NCBI GenBank assembly: GCA_963691705.1
Contig: OY829545.1
Location: 10,357,444 to 10,421,443 of the forward strand
From: Viola odorata
Taxonomy: Eukaryota; Streptophyta; Magnoliopsida; Malpighiales; Violaceae
Direction of reading: 5' to 3'
Length of the DNA stretch: 64,000 nucleotides
Part shown: one piece after another, positions 1 to 11,616 of the stretch
How positions within the stretch are numbered: the stretch's first letter is position 1
Layout of the letters: the number at the start of each line of letters is the position of its first letter
The notes under the pieces: model-generated
The model's input: only the letters and a program-made list of their open reading frames with translations
What the model was told of the DNA's origin: nothing
Database searches by the model: none
Program-made: the position numbers and the translations under genes

Positions 1-455
1 GTTTAAGATGTTTACGTGGCTGTTTAAGATGGTTTCTGGTGGTGTTTTGAATGCATAACATTCTGCCAGCATCTTATCTTATGCTTATTTTTTTCACTTG
101 TTTTCAATGTTGAGCTCTATAATAGCCTTGAAGTACAGATGTGATGAGCTTTGTGTTTACAGATGTGATAGAATGAAAACATGCTCTATTTGAAGTTATG
201 GAATTCTTGTAAAAAAATACAGTATGCATTAAAATATTTTACTACTACATATATTTCACTAAAAAAAATATTCTCTAAATTGTAAACTAATTTATTATAA
301 TCCTTTTAAGAAAATTTTAAACTAATGTCGTGTATCATTTCCTCCCAAAAAAGATCCCACTAATCCGAGCCATACAATCCAGCCAGAATCATCTTGAGCC
401 ACTAGAGATAGCGCGTGGAATTCACGAAAACTCAAGGAACACAGCCCCCTTGTCC

Positions 456-462
456 TATAAAC
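456..462 (+). promoter_or_regulatory. candidate TATA box of the hydrolase-like gene
   Basis: The sequence TATAAAC lies about 125 bases before the start codon at 585, in a spacing that fits a plant core promoter. Bases 1-455 are AT-rich with no coding pattern that I recognise. The transcription start cannot be seen directly. Confidence 0.4.
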
Positions 463-584
463 AAAAACCATAACATCCACAACAAAAAGAAGAGAGAATG
501 TGGTGGTAGTGCATGTTCTGTTCCAAATTCAAGACAAAAATCTATTTCCAGTTTTGACAGACAAGTCACAAGCAAAACAGCAGA

Positions 585-3500
585 ATGGCATCGGCTCTGC
601 TTCCTCCGTCTCTTTTATCCGTCTCTACCACCACCATCAAAGGAAACCAGAAGAACTGTGGAGGAATTCTTAGTATTGCAAGTAAAAGAGCAAATATAAG
701 GGGAACAAGAATCATAGCCAATGCCACAGAAAGTGATGAAGAGAATAATGATAAACCAGTTGGTTTCAATCCCTTTGGCTTCGTTACAGATAATCCTTCG
801 AGCCGGTCCGCCATTCAACTCCCTGAGAGCCCTGCTGAGGATGGCAACGTTGGTCAAATGCTCTATGTAAACTCTCATCACCCTCTCTGCTAATTACTTT
901 ATTCATTTATTTATTTTGATTGATTCTGCTTTAGATGGAAGTACTGCTAGATTTTACTTGTTACGGTGTTCCGATTTGATCACTAGTTAAGTTACAGTTT
1001 TGATCCTTCAACTGTTGTGGAAATTGTTATAATTTTGTTGGGTAAATGCATTTGAATTGGGGATTTAACTTTTTAGGATTTCGAAACTGATGTAGGGGTG
1101 GGGTGACTGCTTTTTATCTGAACAAGCGCTTCCTTCATGATTGGTTGTTTCTTGTGTTTGCCATGGTAATTCACAAGAAAATATTAAACCGCGTCGATGG
1201 TTTTATACCGATGCTATGATTTCTAAATCCCTTAACAAGTGTAATTTTCAACTGACTATAGGAAGCAATTTGTTTACCAATTAGTTGTTAGCTGGTGAGT
1301 TCTTTGAACAACATATATATTATCGTCAAGTATTTTTCGTAGGGAGGAAGTTGGTTTCTATATATTGGTGAACTACTTGTTCTTTCTGCTGTAGAGGATA
1401 GAAGACAAGGGAAAGGAATACGGGTCGTACATTAAATCTGGAGAGTTTGTGTGGTTTGTGAGACAAACTGGTAAACTTTTTCCCACCATTTCTAAAACGT
1501 TAGTTCCTTTTTTTTCATTTCTTATTAAAGATCTTAAAATAATATTTTACCTTAATTGCAGGATCCCCCGATACCCGGCGGGGAACAATTGTCTTCCTAC
1601 ATGGGGCTCCGACACAATCTTACAGCTACCGTGTTGTTATGTCTCAGGTCCTTCTTTTTCTGGTTTCATTTCATTTTTGTTTAGATGTGGCACTAGTAGT
1701 TTCCTAAAATGAATGACCGTCACTAGTAGATGTCTTCACCTTCATATACTGTCTGCTACGAGATGATTCTACTATATTTCTTCAACATCGATATGATTAT
1801 GTTTTCTTGGTGTAGTTGTCCGATTCTGGTTACCACTGCATTGCACCTGATTGGATAGGTTTTGGTTTCAGTGAAAAGCCACAGCCAGGATATGGTTTTG
1901 ATTACACAGGTATTGAACTTTGCAGCTTGAAAATTCTATCAATGGTACTATTTTTCTTGAGCATTGTTTTGTATGTACCCTTCTGAAATTTTACTTCCAC
2001 AGAGAAGGAGTTCCACGAGGAATTCGATAGACTACTCAATACATTGGAAATAAAGTCACCTTTCTTTCTTGTTGTCCAGGTTTGGACTAATGTTGTTCTG
2101 AAAACTAAATGCCACATCTTCCGATTTTATGTTCGTGTCTTTCTTTGAGCTGGCTATGAAGTTCAAAAACCTGCATTTGGCTATTTTCTTAGCCCTACGT
2201 ACCTAATGCATGATTCCAAATTCTCCCAAAAAGGGGTTTCTTGTAGGTTCATACGGATTGACTTGGGCACTGAAAAACGCAAGCAAGATTTCGAAACTCG
2301 CAATTCTAAATAGTCCACTCACAGTTTCATCTCCCGTTCCGGGGCTGTTTCAACAGCTAAGGTTTCATTACAAATTATCCTGTTAGTTACTATAATGCAT
2401 ATGCTTATCATGTCTTGATGAGAATCACATTAACTAGCCGAGACATCGGTCAGAAGCTTGTACCAATGTATTTGATTGCTGTTGCAGGATTCCTCTGTTA
2501 GGCGAATTTACCTGCCAAAATGCTGTCATGGCTGAAAGATTTATTGAAGCAGGTAGCGCGTATGTATCAAAATTACATTTTTTTTCCTCGCGACTTAGAA
2601 CTTGATAATATAGGTTTACAATGCTACTTTCGTTTAACAAAATGGGAAAGATCATTTCAATTTGCAAGATATGCATTACATTTTGCAGCTAAAATGTGTT
2701 TCACTCTTACAAAAATGAAACTTCTTTCTGTAGTTATGTCCTGAAGCTGGAAAAGGCCGACGTGTATCGATTGCCATACTTGTCAAGCAGCGGACCAGGA
2801 TTTGGTGAGTAACTAAGTTGGATGTGATAGTTTCATTTGCAAGAGTTAATTAAGCTACTAATTTAAGTTTGCACCACAATGCAAGTAGAATTCCATATAC
2901 AACCATTGTAGACACCTCTCACCTGGACAACTAATTAGTGGGATTGGTTAGCCATTCATATCTATTAGGTGGTTAGTCCGGATGGTATTATTCACAAACC
3001 TCAAATTATTATGTCATGTTTACGTTAATCGTAGTTGAATTGGCTCCTTGATAGTAGTAGTACATATTAATAGTATTATTTATATTTATATTTATATATT
3101 TTTTCAGCTTTACTCGAGACTGCAAAGAGGATAAATTTTAAAAACACTCTAAGTGAAATTGCAAATGGATTTTCATCTACCAGGTATGAATTCTTAGTTT
3201 AATTTTTAAAGTTTTTTGTAGCAATCATTTGGGTGACTGGTTGTTGAGTTCTTATTCGGCTTTCAAAACGATTCTTGAAAATTGTCAAACAAAATATCTT
3301 GGGCATGATGCAGTTTGATTGTTCGTGAGTTTAGCATGAATCAAATGTTTTAGAGACATACAATATGCTACAGTTACTACACTGTAAATTTGTGGTGTTT
3401 AGATGGGATAAAGAGACCCTTATTGTATGGGGAATAGCGGACAAGTATCTGCCTCAATCTGTTGCAGAGGAGTTTCAGAAAGGAAATCGCGAGAACGTGA

Positions 3501-3672
3501 AGTTAAAGCTGATTGAAGGAGCTGGCCATATGCCGCAGGAGGACTGGTAACTACCCCAATTTTACAGAATTTGTTTGGACTCTTATGATTTTCTAATTTT
3601 TGGTTTTTTTTTTTCAATGTCTATTGAAACAGGCCTGAGAAAGTTGTTGCAGCTATGAGAATGTTCTTCTAA
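585..3672 (+). CDS. chloroplast alpha/beta-hydrolase-like protein, 11 exons, 381 aa
   Basis: Exons: 585-866, 1395-1470, 1562-1647, 1816-1909, 2003-2079, 2234-2361, 2488-2559, 2734-2804, 3108-3183, 3403-3546, 3633-3672; all use GT-AG and keep phase. The first 60-odd residues are Ser/Thr-rich and basic, like a plastid transit peptide. The fold marks are the oxyanion-side FLHGAPTQS, the cap region, WGIADKYLP (acid Asp) and GAGHMPQEDWPE (catalytic His). The nucleophile elbow, normally G-x-S-x-G or QDWGG, reads VVQGFLVGSYG and offers no Ser, Asp or Cys at the expected place, so classical hydrolysis is doubtful. From memory it resembles the Arabidopsis plastid protein AT1G52510 and haloalkane-dehalogenase-like proteins. 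The substrate is unknown. It faces the FPG gene tail to tail. The start was chosen as the first ATG giving a transit peptide. Confidence 0.88.
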
Positions 3673-3960
3673 ATTCAATGCTCGAAACCATATCTTGTCG
3701 AGGAGAAGAGCCATGCAGCAGCTATAATTTGCAGTTGTTAATACATTCGATGATCGAAGCTGAGGATTCGCGCCAGAGAGTTCACAAATGGGGAAACTGC
3801 TCAGTCTGGTCCAACTTTTTGTGGTAAAATGGATGACTTCCACTTCCAGATGAACAAATGTGATAGAAGAAGAATGAAGTCAACCTATACTCTTTACTTG
3901 GTGCACATATATATAGGGTTACTGTTATAGAACCTGCAAAACAATGGAGTTTTCTTCCAT

Positions 3961-3966
3961 AATAAA
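3961..3966 (+). terminator. candidate polyadenylation signal
   Basis: AATAAA stands about 290 bases after the stop codon of the hydrolase-like gene. It is the canonical plant near-upstream element, but the real cleavage site cannot be seen. Confidence 0.35.
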
Positions 3967-4007
3967 TTCATGAGTGCTCAAGATGCAAAGCAGCAATCGG
4001 TTCATCT

Positions 4008-4077
4008 TTGGTGCATGTTAACAGAAGCCATTGGCACAGTAGTTGGTGCATATTAACAGAATCCATTGGCACAGTAG
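4008..4077. repeat. 35-bp tandem duplication between the two convergent genes
   Basis: Two consecutive 35-bp units (4008-4042 and 4043-4077), each starting TTGGTGCAT and ending GGCACAGTAG, differ at two positions. They fall just past the putative poly(A) signal of the upstream gene. I see nothing else in the 3673-4207 spacer. Confidence 0.85.
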
Positions 4078-4207
4078 TTAAACATGATCGATCGAGAATC
4101 ATGAACGTCTATTTTCACTACCAAAAGTAGCCCAAAAACTAGAAAGTTGCACTTTTCTGAACATCCAAAATGTGGGCTGAAATGGCTATCTATGACACAT
4201 GCCATGC

Positions 4208-7200
4208 CTAATTACCTTTCTTCTTTTGACTGGTAGCTTTTTTCTTAGGTGCCGCGGCCGCCTTAGTTTGTTTGTTATTGGTGTTCACCCTTCCCGCCTT
4301 TTTATTTTGAACATTGTCGTCATCAGCATCAACATTGTCGTCGTCTTCATTGTCACAGTCACTCGGCTGAGATTTTCTTTTGGGTGGCGGCTTCTTCCCG
4401 CGTCCTCTAGGCTTCACCTCTCTCTTTGAATCAGCTTTTTTACCGGTATCTCCTTCCTCACTTGATGGTTCATTGGCGGCAGCAGCATCTTCGTCTCCAT
4501 TGTCACTGTCGTTATCCTCAGCCCCACCTCTTTTTCTCTTAGGAGCTTGTTTTCTTGGCTTCCCAGCAGCTTTAGCAGTTTGGTTTCCACTTAGCTTTTG
4601 TAACTCTGGTACATAGGCTGTAGTCTAGAACAAAAAGAAATGCCAAAATTCCAGTCAAGTCCTGCTTTTCATAAGTGTCAAGTGTTTAGGCTCACAGAAA
4701 TATCATATGCCCAAAACATCAACCAACAATATGTCATAAACCCTAGATTAGAAAGACATACCCTACCACCAGCAGTGATAAAATCAATTGTCTTCCCTGC
4801 CATAACAAAAAGGTTCGTCAATGTTCGTATGTGAGCTTAAAACAGCAAGAAGTATAAAGAAAGGATAAAATGTAAAAATAAAAGAGAGCAGGGATGTGAT
4901 ATTATATATCTTTAATCCAGTAAGTCTATGACATGGAAGAATCATATAAAGACGGGAGTCAAACCATCAACAAAAGCCTTCCCAGGCTTCTTTTCACGGG
5001 AATGAAAAATCCAATTAGTGGGGAACTGACTACTGTCTGCCCCAACTTCTATTGCTTTTTCAGTGACCTGTAAAACATTTTTTTTGTCAAAAATTATCAC
5101 TCATATCAAATATAACTTACCATTAACTTTTCCAGGCTTTTTGCCCCACCGAAAATGAAACAACCATTCAAGAGGAAAGTGGTGAGATTCAGCATCAACT
5201 TGAACCGCACATTGAATAACCTACATGTGTCCTCTAATTTTTCCATGAAAATTGCATGTCTTACAGACTAGATGTCTAAAATTGTCGACAGGATCCTAGA
5301 TGGAAAAAGGGACACGAGCTCCTACCTCCTTGATGCACTTGAGTAAAGTTGCACAGCTTTCTTTGGACAAGCTCGATGCAATTTGCAATGGATGGAGTCT
5401 GGCCTGTGACCCAAAAAGGAAAACAGAATAATCAAACTCCAACATCTGACTGAGGCAAGAGCAACAAGATGGAACACCACTCATTATGAAAGATTTTGTC
5501 AAGTAACAATTAATTGCAGATGCCAAGAAACACATATTAGCTGTTCAAATTCTTGGCCCCATGAGGTGTATTCATGCATCCCCTATTACAATAGACCACC
5601 GTTTTCAAAATCCACAACAAACGTAAACAGATATAAGCTGTAATGTATTTAACATAACTAATAAAACATAAACGTAGAAGCTGAATTCTAAAATACAAAA
5701 ACCTCCAAGACTTACAAGATCCAAATTCCTGTGAAATATTCTGAAAATAGTAACAAGATCTTAATTAATGACACCGCTGGAAGCAGGATTAAGGACATGG
5801 ATTACGATTGGCCTCAGACAGCCAATGAAATGCTCATGAAACTCTAGTGAGTAATGAACATGCATCTAAAGAATACTTTTGGGTGAAAGATGATTTGAGT
5901 ACCTAACCCAAATGAATAGGAACGCACATATTTGATTGATGCACTGATTGAATTATAAGATCCTAATGAATACAACCATCAGGCAGTAGCCAGGTCGCCA
6001 TGGTCTAGCCTGTGGAAGCCATGGTTTGCAGTTCGAACCCCATTATGACTATGTTTTTTTTATTTTATGCCCATTCCCCCCTATGCTAACACCGACACTG
6101 ACCAATGTAAGGTCCTATACCTTAATTAATAAAAAGTTTTCCTAAACAATTTAAACTAAATATCATACATTTAAACAATGAAACATCTCCTTTTACTGCA
6201 TCATTTAATTTGCAACCACGTTATAGGTTAGAACTTAGAAGGCCTGCACTTCCTACGTTAAATCGTCATCTGGCTCCTTTACTTGCACTTAAAAAAAGTC
6301 CTATCATTATTTTGTCCTGAACGGTTCAAGAAACAGGAGCTAACTCCAATGCAATTTATCAACATCAAAATACTATGCCTACCCAAATAAAGATGGTGAC
6401 ACTGAGTGAAAAAGTAAGAGTTACGCCTTTGGCTGATTTATAAAACCCATAATCACAATTTGATATTTAAGGAAATCACTTACCTGGTACAGAACTTCAT
6501 CTGCAATCCAATTGCCAATGCCAGAAATAAAGCTCTGTTAAGTCAAACACAGTTTATCAGAATAACAGCACTTGAAATGATAGTTGCATAATGAAGCAAA
6601 TGCTTGTATCCATGATTTTATAGCACATCATGAGACCTCCATTAGCTACATGCAGTTGTTAGTCAGATGTTCCAACAAATTACAATCCAGTTAATTTTCT
6701 GAGAACCACATAGGAAGAACGAAGTAAATCACCAAAATGATCATTTTATAACTACTTGAATCATCAAAACTATGCACATCAGAAAGCAGGAATTCTCAGC
6801 CTTGTCCTGCTGTTCTTTTTTAGAAAGTTGCCTATGTCTCTAGCTGGATGATTAACTTTCTAATTCTGAAGCACAAGTTTGTCAACCAGATGGGATCCTA
6901 GTGAAAGTTTAGTCAAATTTCATCAACAGGGCTTAAAGACATGTAGCAGGAAAGTGTAAAGATCTTGTTGTCCTGACTCTGGGTTTGGCCAACATAAAAG
7001 CCTCATTAGGACTAACTGTTGTCCGTATCAAACATAGTTACACTACCTTTGCATAGACCATGTAAATGGCATTCAAAAGATTAAATTTCCTAATGAACGC
7101 TGATTGTAAAGCCTGCATTTTAATGCGCTGCTGCTTTGTCACACACTCATTATGAAGTAAGAACAAACTCTTTACCTGATCCAGTAACAGAGCCTTAATT

Positions 7201-9195
7201 GCAACTTTTTTCTTGCTCAATGATTGATAGAATTCATCAACGGGCATCAACTCCAATAGCGCATCAGGCCCCAGCTCGGATATTGGGGGCTCTAAAGCTG
7301 GCTGTACCAAGAAACATAAAACATATTAATGAATAATGGACATAATATATACCAAAGAAAAGGAGGCATAAAACTTCATGTAGACTACAAGATGGCATCA
7401 CATACATCTTTGAGCAGGCGAACCTTAGCAAATCGCCTCTTGTCAGTAAAAGAGACCTCCATGCCATCGTCTAGCTGCAGGGGAATTACATATTCACTAT
7501 TTGGTAGATGGGAAGAAAATCATAATTGCTTGCAGAATAGCATTCAAGTTGCGATTATTCACACTAACTTAGGTAGTGAGCATGCTATGAATTATACCTT
7601 TTTCCTACTCCTCCTAGAGTCAAATTATAAAGCAAAATTTGCATCTGATTAAAATATTAATTCCAAACATTTCAAACCCAAAGCTTATGGATTTGCATTG
7701 CCTATAGAAAACAAAATCCTGTCATTAACATTTTGCACAAAAGATAAAACATGTCTTTAATTACAAAGGCTTACTTACTTCAATAAATAGCTTTGAATAT
7801 TTGGAAGGCCACTCATCAGTATCCTTTACAGCTGACCTGTTAGCAGCACTCAGCTATAATCAGTAACTGGAGGATATGTCAGAAGCGGAAAATAATGTTA
7901 GAATTAGACTCTCTCAGTTATCTCAGTTATCTCAGTTATTGAATCAAGTTAATGGAAGTATGCCACTTACAATTCTTTGAATAAAAGTATTCTCATCTTA
8001 TAGGCACGAGCTGAACACTTAATTTCAAAGCTAAACAACATAAGTTATTTAATGACTGGAAATTAGACCATCAAATCAACACAATGTTTGTTGTAGTGTG
8101 TTACAAGAATTGTTAACCAACAAAATTATAGCCCTATATTCCTGTTTCGCTAAAAGAATGAAAGAAAAACAGAACAGAAACAGCAAAAGTGTGCTGTCCC
8201 AATGACTATCTTAACAATCAACTCCACTTCATTTCCTCTTTGAAAAACTACAAACAAACGAAGAAAAAAAACTATAAAAGAAGAAGAAAACGTATGAGCT
8301 CGTGAATTCATCTAAACTGTCCATGATGCATTTGATCAAAGACGAAAATGCAAGTTTCAGCTTTCATTAAAAACTCTAAAGGCAACTCAGTCTCAGACAA
8401 TAATCCAAGGGGGAAAAATCGATGTAAAAGATAGCTACTTTCATCAAATTTTGAAGTAACACAATCCTACACAATTCTTTCTTTCAGCAAATAACAATTC
8501 AATGTACTTAGAGAACAGAAGGAATGTATTTCAGGAAATGGACTCACCTCTTATATTTAGTAACAGCTACTCCCTTAATATATATAGCACCAGCCATCCC
8601 TGGAAAAATCATTACTTCAATGTTATATATACACATACAAGGAAAAGGAAAAACCCACACCCACACCCACACACACAGCACTGACAACTTATGTGTGTGT
8701 GTATTTCCTGATCAAAAGCCAACTATACGTGTGTATTATACAAGACACTGTGTCAATGCTCTTTACCCACATTGTACAGGCACAAAAATAAGGTATTCGC
8801 TTAAAAAACAAAACCCATCTCGATTTATGACTGTTAATATCACATATGCTACAAAATCAAAAGAACCTCTATAACATCACATGCTCCAAAAGACAATATC
8901 AACTATCACACAAAAAGATTTTAGCTTTCTTGACTTCAAGTAGAAAAATATGGTATTTTTGCTTACCAAACTGGAAGGAAGGGAAGGGAGGAGAGTCAAG
9001 GACGAGCCAGAGGTTTTTTCCCTTGCGAAGAGCGGAAACAATGGTTTTGTCAACGAGAGATGATTCGAAGTCAGAAGGAGAAACCGAATCGATGACCTTC
9101 TTGTCATTGGCTATGATGGCTTTCACTATCTTCTTGCCTATGCAGTTCTCTTCAATGGCTCTTCTAGCCGCCTCCACCTCTGGAAGCTCCGGCAT
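4208..9195 (-). CDS. FPG1: formamidopyrimidine-DNA glycosylase (plant MutM/FPG1), 10 exons, 405 aa
   Basis: Base-excision repair glycosylase/AP lyase for oxidised purines and abasic sites, nuclear. Exons on the minus strand: 9195-8967, 8599-8548, 7836-7779, 7474-7406, 7301-7176, 6534-6484, 5403-5326, 5067-4965, 4796-4762, 4624-4208, all in phase. The N-terminus MPELPEVE gives the catalytic Pro (after Met removal) and Glu; the RKGKNLWL Lys is the beta-hairpin lysine. The H2TH core LLLDQ plus GIGNWIADEVLYQ is intact. The C-terminal RTTAYVPELQ matches the end of the bacterial zinc finger, but the cysteines are gone, as in the plant zincless enzymes. The last exon adds an alternating acidic and Lys-rich tail of about 130 residues, probably a nuclear-targeting or DNA-contact extension. 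The length is close to the roughly 390-aa Arabidopsis protein as I remember it. The gene is broken only by introns. Confidence 0.93.
5985..6130 (+). repeat. possible tRNA-derived SINE remnant in an FPG1 intron
   Basis: A pol III A-box-like TGGTCTAGCCTG (6001-6012) is followed about 18 bases later by a near-perfect B-box AGTTCGAACCC (6030-6040), the internal promoter pair of a tRNA-derived SINE. A T-run and AT-rich 3' part follow. No clear target duplication or cloverleaf was found, so this is a weak call. Its strand is plus, opposite to FPG1. Confidence 0.35.
8652..8680. repeat. CA-rich microsatellite in FPG1 intron 1
   Basis: An imperfect ACCCAC/ACAC run inside the first intron of the glycosylase gene. 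Small open frames here are artefacts of the repeat. Confidence 0.8.
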
Positions 9196-9488
9196 TGTCC
9201 GTGAGATTGAGGAATGCTCTGCTATGCTTGGTTGTTACCGGTGGGAAGGCCAAGCGGACGAGTTTTCCCCAGCAAATTACCTGAGCATAAACGTAAGCTT
9301 TTGTTCTTCACAAATTATTTTTGCTTATATTCTTTTCAGTAGGCAGTATCTTTTACATCAATCACCATCAATGAGCTAAATGAATATTAATTCTTTCGTA
9401 TTAAAAAAAAAATAGTGCTCGCGTGAAAAATAAAATTGAATGGGCCATTTTTTAAAAATCTCCGCTCCCGACCATATACTTTTTTCCA

Positions 9489-9663
9489 GTAATGATAAAT
9501 TAGCGAAAAAAACTGTAGTAATTTACAAATGGAATGATATGGTATAGCAGTTTCGTAAATAAAGAGTGATAATTTTATAAAATGATTTTATTTACGAAGC
9601 TACCACATTACGTCATTCCGTTTGTGAATTCCAGTAGTTTTTTTTCGCTAATTTAGCATTACT
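9489..9663. mobile_element. MITE-like inverted-repeat element, about 175 bp
   Basis: The left arm begins GTAATGATAAATTAGCG and the right arm ends with the inverse of GTAATGCTAAATTAGCG; the two arms pair for about 80 bases with some mismatches, leaving almost no loop. No coding capacity. The family cannot be assigned from ends alone. It lies just upstream of the FPG1 start, at about 290 bases. Confidence 0.7.
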
Positions 9664-11264
9664 CTAATTTTCTAAGTTTTATAATTTTTAAAACTTAAAA
9701 AAATACATAAAAATATAATTGAAGGAAATAATGTAATGAGTACGGTATGGCTACAATAAATTTGGCTTTTTTTTTCTTTTAAGTTAACGGGCTCGGGATA
9801 TTGACCTAGAAAGAAAAAAATGTCAGACGGTAGGAGTCAATTAGAGTGAATCATAGTCGACCTTAATGTGTTATTAAAATCAAATAATTTAAATATGATC
9901 TAAAGTGTAAAACAAGTATATGGACATCAAAAATATTTAAGAGTTAAGAATTAAGATTTCATAAACATTGAACATAACATGGGGATATCAACTCACAAAT
10001 CTAAAATTGCAAACCAAATAGTTAAATCAATATGTAAGTTTAATACACACAAAACGAAACAAAAAGTTAAGAAGTTGGTGAAAATGTGATTATAAGAAGT
10101 TAAGAAGCTCTGCTAATTTTTATTTAGTGAAATGAGCTTGGTAATCAGCTCTGATGGGACTAATTAATTAATAGAGACCCAACTTTTTCTTTAAGAAATT
10201 TTTATTTTTCAATCCACAAAATCCTTACGAGTTACGACCCGGACGGGTCAAGTGGATCACTAGGTTTGGAAGCGAATGGGCGAAAATGCTTTTAGGAGAG
10301 CTATTTTGAGGCTCTTTGTTACATATGTTCATTTTGTAGATACTTTGTGGTTAATGAACTCTATTTATTTCTATTTTGCTTCTAAAGTCATTACCTTGGC
10401 CATTCACATCAAATGAACTTCGAGTCTAGATTTTGAAGAAAAAATTAGTTAGTTTTGGGCTGCTGGCCTTTCTTCACCAAATAAATGAATAAATAAATAA
10501 TAGCTATGGCATTATAAAAATTTTCACACGTTGTTAAGGCTCACTTATTAGGAAAAACTAATAAAAAAAATAAGACAATAGACGATGACGTAACATTAGA
10601 TTTATTTTCGGAAGGACAAACATTAACGTTAAGAATTTTATTGAACCTAAAAATACGTTAGGAACTCAAATGAACCTTTCGAAAAACGTTAAGGACCTTA
10701 TACTGCATTTTTCCGATATTTAGCTTTATAAAAATTGAATGGGTCATCGATCCAATGAAATGAAAAGTTCATAGTTTAAAAGGATTATAAGAAATTAGTT
10801 GGTAAGTTTTATTAAGTATATAGTTTATAAAAAAATTATACAATATATATTTACAATCAAGTGAGAATATAAAATATTGTTGTGAATTATAACCTAATTC
10901 ACATTGAATCAATTCACACAGTAATATGAATTTTGTTTCCTTAATGGATTTAATTTTACTTTTAATAATGACGGTTAGATCATTTTTTTTATAATTAGAA
11001 TAAAATTATTTTAATGTATAATAAATTATATTTGTATCATTTTAGAAAATTAAATTTTGTTCATTTTGAATTGATTCTACATTACTAAGAGCTTCTTTAC
11101 TATATAATTTTTCGATTCAATGATGCTTTAGAAAGCATCTTTAGGAAAAAGTATTTATTTATTGAAACCAGTTACTCGACAGATCAAAAGCAGATGATTC
11201 TGGAGAATTAATTAATTAACACGAGCAACTTAATAATGATGTCTCAATTTGCTTAAGTTTAAAT
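9664..11264. other. intergenic AT-rich DNA
   Basis: I see no gene, RNA or clear element here. Many short poly-A and poly-T runs. Confidence 0.6.
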
Positions 11265-11489
11265 ATGAAACTGGTTTTATTCCTTGGACAAACTCACTTT
11301 AGAGAAGTAAACAAAAAAATACAAACAGTAATTCCACAAATCCAGATGTGGCGCATATGGGTTCTTGGGCTAATTGCGACACCGTTAATATTGGTGTCGG
11401 CAATAGCAACATCCGGCGACCAAAGTGATGAGATTACAAAACATGGATGCAAAGACAGATGCGGAGATGTCACTGTTCCTTACTATTGA
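11265..11489 (+). pseudogene. WAK N-terminal fragment (signal peptide and start of the GUB_WAK region)
   Basis: An open frame of 74 codons. From 11328 on it matches the start of the intact WAK genes: IPQIQMW, a hydrophobic signal segment, then HGCKDRCGDVTVPY. Homology stops abruptly right after the first cysteines, and the frame ends at TGA a codon later. The ATG of the paralogs reads GTA here, so the ORF start further upstream is probably accidental. The rest of the gene is missing. The neighbouring WAK relic at 11617-13184 lies on the other strand, which suggests an inversion or unequal exchange in the cluster. Confidence 0.75.
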
Positions 11490-11616
11490 ATGACGTTAGA
11501 AGTGTCCAAGACAATGTGCATTATATATGAATGTGTATTAAAATCATGCCAAAATTTCTCAGCAGTTGAATTTTTAATTTTTAAGACTACAACATTATGA
11601 GATTGGTGATCTTGTC

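Noticed and set aside
8502..8874. ORFs around the CA-repeat in FPG1 intron 1
   Set aside because: Low-complexity translations inside a well-supported intron.
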